In this document: piece after piece, positions 46,269 to 54,552 of the stretch
Layout: every line of letters begins with the position of its first letter
Position numbering within the stretch: position 1 is the first letter of the stretch
Assembly (NCBI GenBank): GCA_019416935.1
Contig: DXWI01000004.1
Coordinates: forward strand, 85,014-149,013
Direction of reading: 5' to 3'
DNA length: 64,000 nt
Source: Clostridiales bacterium
GTDB taxonomy: Bacteria > Bacillota > Clostridia > Christensenellales > CAG-138
Notes under the pieces: model-generated
Databases searched by the model: none
What the model saw: only the letters and a program-made list of their open reading frames with translations
Told to the model about the DNA's origin: nothing
Position numbers and translations under genes: made by a program

Positions 46269-47671
46269 GACTGCACCTCAATGGAATCTTTGTTTTTGTA
46301 AGACGGGTTCTTCTCCTCCCTGCCGCGCGTCTTTTCGGTCATGAACAACGTGCGGAGCGTCAGCAGGAACAGGTTGATATCCAGCAAAAAACTCCACCCC
46401 TCGATATACATCAAATCCATGAGCAGCTTGTCCTTAGGGCTGGTTGTATAGCTACCGTACACCTGCGCGTATCCCGTAATGCCCGCTTTCACTTTCAAAC
46501 GGTAAGAAAACTGCGGAAGCGTTTTTTCATATTCCGCTGCAATGGACGGGCATTCCGGCCGTGGACCGACAATCGACATGTCGCCGATGAGCACATTGAT
46601 GAGCTGCGGCAGCTCGTCCATTCTGGTCTTGCGCAGCAGCTTGCCTACCGGCGTAATGCGGCTGTCATTTTGTTCCGCAAGGCGCTGGCCGTCCTTTTCC
46701 GCGTCCACAACCATGGAGCGGAACTTGAAGATACGGAACACCCTTCCATGGATCGTGAGCCGATCCTGCCGGAACAACACCGGCCCGCCGTCGCAGAGCC
46801 TCACGGCGGCGGCCGCAATCAGCAGCAGCGGCGAGGTCACCACGAGCAGCACCGCCGATACGACAAGGTCGAAGATGCGCTTGACCAGGCAATCCAGCGT
46901 TTGCGTGCGCATGACCTGCGTGTACAAAAGGGGCGTATCCACGACATGCAGCCGCTTTGCGCTGTTGACGATCACATCCGTTGCAGACGGCACCCAAAAC
47001 AGGCGGCGCTCCTGCTCGAAGCACTGCCTGGCAAGCCGCTCCCGCAATTCCACGCTGCCGCCGGAAAACAGCACCGCATCATAATCCGACAGCATGGCGG
47101 CAATCCCGCCGCAGCCCTCCTGGACGGACACTCTGCCGCAGATCTCATATCGTTCCGGAACGCCCGCCAGCTTGGCCGCAATGTCTGCGCGCCCGTCCTC
47201 CGATTCCGAAACGAGCAGAAGTCTCAGCGGCGGGATCTGGCTGAAATACAGGCGGTTTGCAAACAAATTCCAGAGGATGACCATCGCGAACTGCCCGAGC
47301 AGGAGCAAGAGCAGCGGTCCGGGATTGAGCAGCGCATACTGTAACAGCGACAACGGAAAATACATGATGACCGTGCACATCAGCAGTGCAATGCATTGCG
47401 AAACGATGATCTCCAGCAGCCGCGCCTCGCCGATGTTCTGGCCCTTCATCACAAAGATGCAGGCAATCAGCACCACAGCGTAGAGCAGCGTCAGCATATA
47501 ATTGCCGCGACGATAGAACGAAATGCGGATATAGGGGTTGTAGGCGTGTACCCAAACCTGATAAAACGCGATGCACAGCAACAGCAGGCCAAGCCCCAGG
47601 AGCAGCGCCTGCAGTGTCTTCTGATACGCCTGTCTCTTGCCACGCTCTAAAGAGCGGTATCCGTGCGCCAT
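46265..47671 (-). CDS. Polyprenyl glycosylphosphotransferase (exopolysaccharide initiating sugar transferase)
   Basis: 468 residues. Four to five N-terminal membrane helices, a CoA-binding-like middle, another helix (LVVSAVLLVVTSPLLLI), and the C-terminal bacterial sugar transferase domain: KRIFDLVVSA, RVFRIFKFRSMVVDAE, GKLLRKTRMDELPQLINVLIGDMSIVGPRPE, VKAGITGYAQVYG. It links the first sugar phosphate to undecaprenyl phosphate. Only two genes of the pathway are in this unit. Confidence 0.93.
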   Translation of the reverse strand: MAHGYRSLERGKRQAYQKTLQALLLGLGLLLLCIAFYQVWVHAYNPYIRISFYRRGNYMLTLLYAVVLIACIFVMKGQNIGEARLLEIIVSQCIALLMCTVIMYFPLSLLQYALLNPGPLLLLLLGQFAMVILWNLFANRLYFSQIPPLRLLLVSESEDGRADIAAKLAGVPERYEICGRVSVQEGCGGIAAMLSDYDAVLFSGGSVELRERLARQCFEQERRLFWVPSATDVIVNSAKRLHVVDTPLLYTQVMRTQTLDCLVKRIFDLVVSAVLLVVTSPLLLIAAAAVRLCDGGPVLFRQDRLTIHGRVFRIFKFRSMVVDAEKDGQRLAEQNDSRITPVGKLLRKTRMDELPQLINVLIGDMSIVGPRPECPSIAAEYEKTLPQFSYRLKVKAGITGYAQVYGSYTTSPKDKLLMDLMYIEGWSFLLDINLFLLTLRTLFMTEKTRGREEKNPSYKNKDSIEVQS

Positions 47672-47752
47672 TGTTCGTTACCGGACCTTTCTGATGGAAA
47701 TGCGGCCCAGCCGCCGCATGCACCGGCCTGCGGTCATGCATATATATTATTT

Positions 47753-47781
47753 ATTATGACACAATTCGACCGGTGTTTCAA
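47753..47781 (-). promoter_or_regulatory. Promoter of the polysaccharide glycosyltransferase genes
   Basis: On the minus strand TTGAAA (47776-47781), 17-base spacer, CATAAT (47753-47758). Confidence 0.55.
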
Positions 47782-47815
47782 TACCGGAGGCGCAGACGCC
47801 CCGCTGCCGCCGCAA

Positions 47816-47858
47816 CAAAAAAGCCCGACCGGCGGGGCACCCCCCCGTGACGTCGGGC
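47816..47858 (-). terminator. Rho-independent terminator after the PreA-like gene
   Basis: GCCCGAC (47823-47829) pairs with GTCGGGC (47852-47858), with further GC pairing inside the loop; on the minus strand TTTTTTG follows. Confidence 0.8.
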
Positions 47859-47866
47859 AAGATCCG

Positions 47867-48988
47867 TTACATCCATCCAAGCGAGAGTTTCTTCTTTGGG
47901 CATCTGGCGATGCAGAGGCCGCAGCCGTCGCACCGGTCATGGTCAATGGCAACCGTGCCGTCCGCATCGCGGGAAATCGCGTCATACAGGCAGCCTTCAG
48001 CGCACGCATCGCAGTCCTCCTCCGCGCACGGCTGCTGCACCACGGCCGACAGCGGACGGGGCCGGATTTCCTCAAACGGCTTGAGCGATTGCAGCGCCGC
48101 GCCGCGTACCGCGTCCAGATTCTCATAGTCATGTGCCCGAAGCCACTGCGACAGCCCCTCCACCACATCATGGATGGCGCCGCAGCCATGCAGCTGGATG
48201 GCCGTGGCCAGCTGCACCGCATCCGCGCCAAGCATGATAAACTCGAGCGCATTCCGATAGTCGAATATCCCGCCGCAGCTGCAGATCTGAAATGCCGTAT
48301 ACTGTCTGAGCGCTGCGGTTGTGGCCAGCGCAACCGGCCGGATGTCGTCGCCGCTGTAACCGCCATACGTCGGCATATGCGCCTGCATCCGCTCGATATC
48401 GACGCCGGAAAGCCCCTTGAGCGAATCGATGGCGCTGACGATGCGGATGCCGGCGCGCTGAATGGAGCCGGTAACCTCCGGAGAGATGCTCGTTTCATAC
48501 GACAGCTTTACCAGCACCGGGATGCTGACGGCCCGCAGAACCGCCTGCGCAAACGACTCGATCTGATGCGTATGGAAGCCCAGCGCCTGATTGCGCATGC
48601 CGATCGGCGCGGCAATGCTGATCTCAACCGCATCCGCGCCCATGCGCTCGGCCCTTGAGGCCAAATAGGAGAGTTCCGATGCGGAACTGCCCCAGATGCT
48701 GACAATCAGCTTGCAATCCCCCCGGTCAAGCGATTCAAGCTCCGTTTCCCACTGCTCCAGATGGATGTTGGAATACAGCTTCGTGTTGAAAACCTGACCC
48801 GGCTTTCCTATATACAGGCGCGGGCTCAGATTTCGGTTCGCCTCCATGGAGATCGTCTCCGTAATGACCGCTCCTGCGCCGGCATCCATGCACTTTTGAA
48901 TGGACGCCGCATTGCGCGCCCAGGGGCCGGCAGCGACAATCACCGGATTTTTGAGCCGTAGCCCGGACAGATTGACCGAAAGATCCAT
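47867..48988 (-). CDS. Dihydroorotate/dihydropyrimidine dehydrogenase-like flavoprotein with two 4Fe-4S clusters (PreA-like)
   Basis: 373 residues from ATG 48988 (AGGAGG upstream). TIM barrel: LSGLRLKNPVIVAAGPWARN, ITETISMEANRNLSPRLY, KLSYETSISPEVTGSIQRAGI, GGIFDYRNALEFIMLGADAVQLATA. The C-terminus binds two 4Fe-4S clusters: CAEEDCDACAEGC and CDGCGLCIARCP. PreA works with PreT to reduce uracil or thymine; no preT is here. Neighbouring cytosine-type permease and LacI suggest pyrimidine or related heterocycle use (inference). Confidence 0.82.
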   Translation of the reverse strand: MDLSVNLSGLRLKNPVIVAAGPWARNAASIQKCMDAGAGAVITETISMEANRNLSPRLYIGKPGQVFNTKLYSNIHLEQWETELESLDRGDCKLIVSIWGSSASELSYLASRAERMGADAVEISIAAPIGMRNQALGFHTHQIESFAQAVLRAVSIPVLVKLSYETSISPEVTGSIQRAGIRIVSAIDSLKGLSGVDIERMQAHMPTYGGYSGDDIRPVALATTAALRQYTAFQICSCGGIFDYRNALEFIMLGADAVQLATAIQLHGCGAIHDVVEGLSQWLRAHDYENLDAVRGAALQSLKPFEEIRPRPLSAVVQQPCAEEDCDACAEGCLYDAISRDADGTVAIDHDRCDGCGLCIARCPKKKLSLGWM

Positions 48989-48998
48989 GGATACCTCC

Positions 48999-50027
48999 TC
49001 AGTCGAACAATTCATAGATATATTTCTGATTGCCGCAGGAACGACGGATTTTCAGCTTTGGCTGCAGCACAATCTCCCGCGGGGGTTCCACCGCCAGCTC
49101 CTGATTCTCAATCGCATCAAACAGCATGCGCGCCGCTACCATGCCGAGACGAGCCCCCGGCAGCTCCACGCTCGTGACCGGCGGGTTGACAATGGCACAC
49201 ATGGCGGAGTCCATCATGCTGGCAATGGCAAGCTGTTCCGGCACGGCCACGCGGGAGTCGTTCGCCGCCTTGAGCGCGCCGAATGCCTGCGTGTCGCTGA
49301 ACGTCAAAATGGCCCGATCCTCCGCGTCCGGCATCAGCAGCATGCGCTGGGTGGCCATATAGCCGTCCTGCACGCTGTTGCCGCAGGACAGAACGTCGAG
49401 CGGCACTGCGCCGGCCACCGATTCGAGCGCACGCTTGCAGCCGCTCTCGATCTGCTCGCACTCGCCGCGCAGTTTTTCATCCGCCAGAAGCGTAATCCGC
49501 CTACGGCCAAGCGAAAGCAGGTGCTGCGTCAACCGAAACGCACACTCCTCAAAATCGATATAGCAGAGGGCGTCAAAGCCGGGCGTTCCGGTTTTTCCCA
49601 CATGCACCGCCGGCGTGCGCGGCGACTGGAGCGCCGCGAGCTGCTGCCGCTCCAGCGCAGAGGAAACAAGGATAACGCCGTCGATGCTGCGGGATTTCAC
49701 CATGCGCAGATATTCCAGTTCGCGTTCCGGATTGCTCTCCGTATGGCAGAGGATGACGGCATAGCTCTTGTTCCTGGCAATCGTTTCGATGCCGGAAATC
49801 AGCTTGCGGTACAGGTGGTTCTCGATGCTCGGCACCAGCAGTGCGATGGTGTTCGTCCGCCCAAAGTTCAGACCGCGCGCAAACCAATTCGGCGTATAAT
49901 TGTTCTCCCGCATGATCGCAAGCACGCGCTCGCGCGTTTCCGGGAGCACCTGCTCCGGGTGGTTCAGCGCGCGCGATATCGTGGCGACGGAAACATCTGC
50001 TGCTTTGGCAATTTCCTTTATGTTCAA
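48999..50027 (-). CDS. LacI family transcriptional regulator
   Basis: 342 residues from TTG 50027 (GGAGG five bases upstream). The helix-turn-helix NIKEIAKAADVSVATISRALN is at the start, the hinge helix near 50 and a periplasmic-binding-like effector domain follows (NTIALLVPSIENHLYRKLISGIE, DGVILVSSA, DRAILTFSDTQAFGALKA). It is 10 bases upstream of the PreA-like gene and divergent from the permease, whose promoter carries a matching operator. Confidence 0.94.
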   Translation of the reverse strand: MNIKEIAKAADVSVATISRALNHPEQVLPETRERVLAIMRENNYTPNWFARGLNFGRTNTIALLVPSIENHLYRKLISGIETIARNKSYAVILCHTESNPERELEYLRMVKSRSIDGVILVSSALERQQLAALQSPRTPAVHVGKTGTPGFDALCYIDFEECAFRLTQHLLSLGRRRITLLADEKLRGECEQIESGCKRALESVAGAVPLDVLSCGNSVQDGYMATQRMLLMPDAEDRAILTFSDTQAFGALKAANDSRVAVPEQLAIASMMDSAMCAIVNPPVTSVELPGARLGMVAARMLFDAIENQELAVEPPREIVLQPKLKIRRSCGNQKYIYELFD

Positions 50028-50134
50028 AACGTCCTCCGTTCAGCAAGGCTGTGATGTTCTCCGGGTACGGTTGGCGGTGCCGGCGGGCAACGCCTATGGG
50101 AACGCCTTCTCCCGTTACTGCCGTCGGCAGGGTT

Positions 50135-50163
50135 ATCATACCACATTGCCGCTGTCCGGACAA
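50135..50163 (-). promoter_or_regulatory. Promoter of the lacI-preA-like operon
   Basis: On the minus strand TTGTCC (50158-50163), 17-base spacer, TATGAT (50135-50140), with TG at the extended -10 position. Confidence 0.6.
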
Positions 50164-50275
50164 GCGCGGCCGGTGCTTCGATAAGCGGGCGCCGCATGGA
50201 ACCATACGCCAAGCGGCCGGCTAGCGCTTGTTTTTTGGAATGTATGGAAATTTGAAGGAACTGTGACATTTCTGA

Positions 50276-50304
50276 TTGACAATGCGCGTAATATCCTGTA
50301 AAGT
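50276..50304 (+). promoter_or_regulatory. Promoter of the cytosine-type permease
   Basis: Perfect TTGACA (50276-50281), 17-base spacer, TAAAGT (50299-50304). The leader from here to 50406 contains the operator and no ORF. Confidence 0.65.
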
Positions 50305-50317
50305 ATAGCTATCTTAG

Positions 50318-50333
50318 ATGTATCCGGTTACAT
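50318..50333. promoter_or_regulatory. LacI-family operator in the permease promoter
   Basis: ATGTATCCGGTTACAT is a 16-base palindrome with one mismatched pair and the central CG typical of LacI-family sites. It begins 13 bases past the -10 box, a roadblock position. The divergently encoded LacI protein is the obvious candidate binder. Confidence 0.6.
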
Positions 50334-50406
50334 ATCTTCGCATTTCCTCTCGTTCTTTCCGGATGCATCGCGTCTCGGCACAATTTAATATTTGGGAGGT
50401 TCAAGC

Positions 50407-51687
50407 ATGGAACAAGTAAAGCAACAACATGTGGATACGGATTATTCACTAGAAGCAGTCCCAATGTCAGCCCGCAAGGGATTTGGGTCGATGTTCGTCA
50501 TTATGATGGGCTTCACCTTCTTCTCCGCAAGTATGAGCGCCGGCGCAAAGATGGCCAACGGGATGGATCTCGCCACGTTCATCTGGGCGCTATTGATCGG
50601 CAGCCTTTTCCTCGGCATTTACACCGGCCTGCTCGCCTACATCGGCGGCGACACCGGACTGTCCTTCGACCTTTTGGCGCATCGCTCGTTCGGTAAATAC
50701 GGCTCCTACCTGCCTTCTGCCATGATTGCAATTACCCAGATCGGCTGGTTCGGCGTCGGCGCCGCCATGTTCGGTTACCCGGTGGCCGAGCAGTTCGGCG
50801 TTCCCCTCTGGATTTTGATCGTCGCCTGCGGCATCTGCATGACCTGCTCCGCGTACTTCGGCGTGAAGGGTCTTGAAATCGTAAGCTGGATCTCTGTGCC
50901 GCTGATCGCGGTGCTCGGCATCTATTCCATGGTCACTGCAACCGTCGATGGCGGCGGATTGGTCGCCATCTTTGACAAATCCACCGGCAGCATGACCCTT
51001 CTGGGCGGCATTGCCGCGGTTATCGGTTCGTTCATCTCCGGCGGTTCCGCCACACCCAACTTCGCACGCTTCGGCAAAACGAACAAATCCACGGTCATTG
51101 CAACCGTTATCGCGTTCACGATCGGCAACATCCTGATGTTCTGCTTCGGCGCAGTCGGCGGCGCGTTCACCGGTAAGGACGACATCTTCTATGTCATGAT
51201 CGCGCAGGGTCTGGCCATTCCCGCCATCATCGTGCTCGGCGCCAACATCTGGACCACGAACGACAACGCACTGTACACCGGCAGCCTCGGTCTCTCCAAT
51301 ATCACCAAGGTCCGCAAGCGCCCGATGGTTATCGTCTCCGGTATCATCGGCACCGTGCTCGCCGTGTGGCTGTACAACAACTTCATCGGCTGGCTGAACT
51401 TCCTCAACGCCACCCTCCCGCCGGTCGGCATGATCATCATGATGGACTTCTTCATGCACCGCGCGAACTACAAAGCCGGTTCGGTTGTGGAACGCAACGT
51501 GAACTGGGGCGCCATTGCCGGCGTTGTTGCCGGTGCGCTCGTCGGCAACCTGACGAACGGAACGCTCATCCCCGGTTTCTCTTGGGGCATTGCGGCCGTC
51601 AACGCGATGGTCATTGCCGGCATCATCTACTACGCCGTGGATCGTCTGGTCTACAAGGGCAATACCGGCGTTACGGTGAGCGAATAA
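50407..51687 (+). CDS. codB: Cytosine permease-like NCS1 transporter
   Basis: 426 residues from ATG 50407 (GGGAGG upstream). NCS1/CodB pattern with 12 membrane helices: KGFGSMFVIMMGFTFFSASM, GLSFDLLAHRSFGKYGS, ITQIGWFGVGAAMFGYP, ANIWTTNDNALYTGSLGLSN. It takes up a nucleobase such as cytosine with Na+ or H+. There is no cytosine deaminase codA nearby; with a PreA-like enzyme next door another pyrimidine or related ring is possible. Confidence 0.85.
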   Translation: MEQVKQQHVDTDYSLEAVPMSARKGFGSMFVIMMGFTFFSASMSAGAKMANGMDLATFIWALLIGSLFLGIYTGLLAYIGGDTGLSFDLLAHRSFGKYGSYLPSAMIAITQIGWFGVGAAMFGYPVAEQFGVPLWILIVACGICMTCSAYFGVKGLEIVSWISVPLIAVLGIYSMVTATVDGGGLVAIFDKSTGSMTLLGGIAAVIGSFISGGSATPNFARFGKTNKSTVIATVIAFTIGNILMFCFGAVGGAFTGKDDIFYVMIAQGLAIPAIIVLGANIWTTNDNALYTGSLGLSNITKVRKRPMVIVSGIIGTVLAVWLYNNFIGWLNFLNATLPPVGMIIMMDFFMHRANYKAGSVVERNVNWGAIAGVVAGALVGNLTNGTLIPGFSWGIAAVNAMVIAGIIYYAVDRLVYKGNTGVTVSE

Positions 51688-51706
51688 CACACCATACGCA
51701 ATCCGC

Positions 51707-51738
51707 AAGCGGCTGGGCAAACGCCCGGCCGCTTTTAT
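51707..51738 (+). terminator. Rho-independent terminator of the permease gene
   Basis: 12-base-pair stem (51707-51718 with 51723-51734; one G-U pair), 4-base loop, TTTT. The following 51739-51995 holds nothing I can support. Confidence 0.75.
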
Positions 51739-51991
51739 CTGCGGCGGCGCACGTCTTGCTGGGACGCCGCGCATGTGGACATCGCACGCCGTGTCAAAGC
51801 GGCGCGCGATGCTTTTCCATCATTTGCTGTGCACCATGCTCGGTACATGCCAAACCGCATTCAAAAATGCAATCCGCGCTGACCGATCGCCACGTATTCC
51901 TCATAAAGGCGCCCGCATTCGGCGAAAATACCGGTTTTTACGGACATGCTGCGGAAACCAAAATCGTAAAATCGTTCATAATTATATATAA

Positions 51992-53401
<1,410 letters not shown>

Positions 53402-53428
53402 TTGGATCGATATCGCGCATGATTCAAA

Positions 53429-53460
53429 CCGCCCCGCGCGCCAAACGGCGCGCGGGGCGG
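53429..53460. terminator. Strong GC hairpin after gdhA
   Basis: Perfect 14-base-pair stem (53429-53442 with 53447-53460) and 4-base loop. No T-run on the plus side, so it may end transcription with low efficiency or stabilise the gdhA 3' end. The 53461-53614 interval shows no supported gene. Confidence 0.55.
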
Positions 53461-53614
53461 CTGCATGTTATTGGTCTGCAACGGGAGTGCGCTGCGGCTG
53501 CCGTTCCGATCTGAGGGGCTTCCAGCCTGCGGGTTCCATCGCAAGCGATTCCGTTTGGAACAGGGCAAGCAACCGTTCATCGCATTGGTTCGCACGCGCC
53601 GCTGTGTTTTCAGG

Positions 53615-54217
53615 CTACACTCGCTTCGCAGGATCGAACACGAACAGGCCGTCCCGGTTGCAGCAATAGTACAGCCGGCCGAGCCGCTGGTGCGGCAGCC
53701 GGATCTCGCTTCCCTGCTCCGGGTACAGCCGGTGCAGCAGCAGCCTGCCGCTGTCCACCTGCGCAAAAAATAGCAGATGGTGCGCCTTGGTCATTTCGTG
53801 CAAAAACGTGATATAATCCTCATCCTCCACACGTTCCACAATCACGGCATGCGCTTCATCCGGCTTTTGCACCGCGCACGGCGACAGCACCCTGCCGCAG
53901 CAGGAGACGCAGGCGGGGCCTGTGGCGGTGAGGATGTTTCCGCATGTTGGGCACAGATAAAACTGCAGCCGCCGCAGATTCCCCTGATCCGCCCGGTTGA
54001 CCGGCTGCTCGCCCTGCAGCAGCGCCTCTACGCGGACATCGAACACCAGCGCCAGATCGGAAAGAACGGAAACCTCCGGACTACCGGCGCCCGTCTCCCA
54101 TTTTGAGATCGTCCGGTCGCTCACATGCAGCCGCTCGCCAAGCTGTTTTTGCGTAAGGCTGCACCCCGTGCGCAGGCTGCGAATCAACCGTCCTGTCTTT
54201 TGCATATCCATCATCAT
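53615..54217 (-). CDS. XRE-family helix-turn-helix regulator with a zinc-ribbon-like C-terminal part
   Basis: 200 residues from the ATG at 54217; further ATGs at 54214, 54211 and 54205 are equally possible, as no clear ribosome binding site is seen. The HTH lies near residues 6-60 (GRLIRSLRTGCSLTQKQLGERLHVSDRTISKWETG). The second half has paired cysteines (CPTCG then CVSCC) and a beta-rich end (LLLHRLYPEQGSEIRL, GRLYYCCNRDGLFVFD), a layout common in clostridial XRE regulators. Targets unknown; it diverges from the manganese ATPase gene. Confidence 0.8.
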   Translation of the reverse strand: MMMDMQKTGRLIRSLRTGCSLTQKQLGERLHVSDRTISKWETGAGSPEVSVLSDLALVFDVRVEALLQGEQPVNRADQGNLRRLQFYLCPTCGNILTATGPACVSCCGRVLSPCAVQKPDEAHAVIVERVEDEDYITFLHEMTKAHHLLFFAQVDSGRLLLHRLYPEQGSEIRLPHQRLGRLYYCCNRDGLFVFDPAKRV

Positions 54218-54353
54218 ATCTGGAGAACCATCCCTTCCATTTGGACGCGCCCTGCGCACGCCCTGTCGCTAAACCCAGCATAGCGCCGAACCGCCCGCAC
54301 TGCAATCAACGCTCCGTGGAATTGCCGGCACGGAAAATATTTCCGTTTTGTTC

Positions 54354-54382
54354 TTGCATTCAAAGCAAAGGACCGATATAAT
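54354..54382 (+). promoter_or_regulatory. Promoter of the manganese riboswitch-ATPase unit
   Basis: TTGCAT (54354-54359), 17-base spacer, perfect TATAAT (54377-54382), 14 bases before the aptamer. Confidence 0.75.
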
Positions 54383-54395
54383 AGAATATCATGAA

Positions 54396-54492
54396 ATGAG
54401 GGAGTAGTTTGCACGGCGGTTGCCGCTGTGTTTCAAGTCAACACACATGGCGATCCCGCATCGCCTGGCTTGAATGAAAGGACCAGACTCAT
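54396..54492 (+). promoter_or_regulatory. yybP-ykoY manganese riboswitch aptamer
   Basis: Shows the conserved GAGGGAGTAG start, the TTTCAAGTCAACACACATGG segment, CGCCTGGC and the GACCAGACTC close. The P1 helix pairs ATGAG (54396-54400) with CTCAT (54488-54492). Members of this class bind Mn2+ and turn on export or homeostasis genes. Here the downstream gene is a cation P-type ATPase, a classical target. Confidence 0.82.
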
Positions 54493-54526
54493 GCGCATGC
54501 TTTTGCTGCGCATGTTTTTATATTTT
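54490..54526 (+). terminator. Regulated terminator of the manganese riboswitch
   Basis: CATGCGCA (54490-54497) pairs with TGCGCATG (54507-54514), then TTTTTATATTTTT. Its 5' arm overlaps the 3' arm of aptamer P1 by three bases, so P1 and terminator compete: Mn2+ should stabilise P1 and permit read-through. Confidence 0.78.
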
Positions 54527-54552
54527 TGACCAGACTATAAGGAAAGAGAGGA

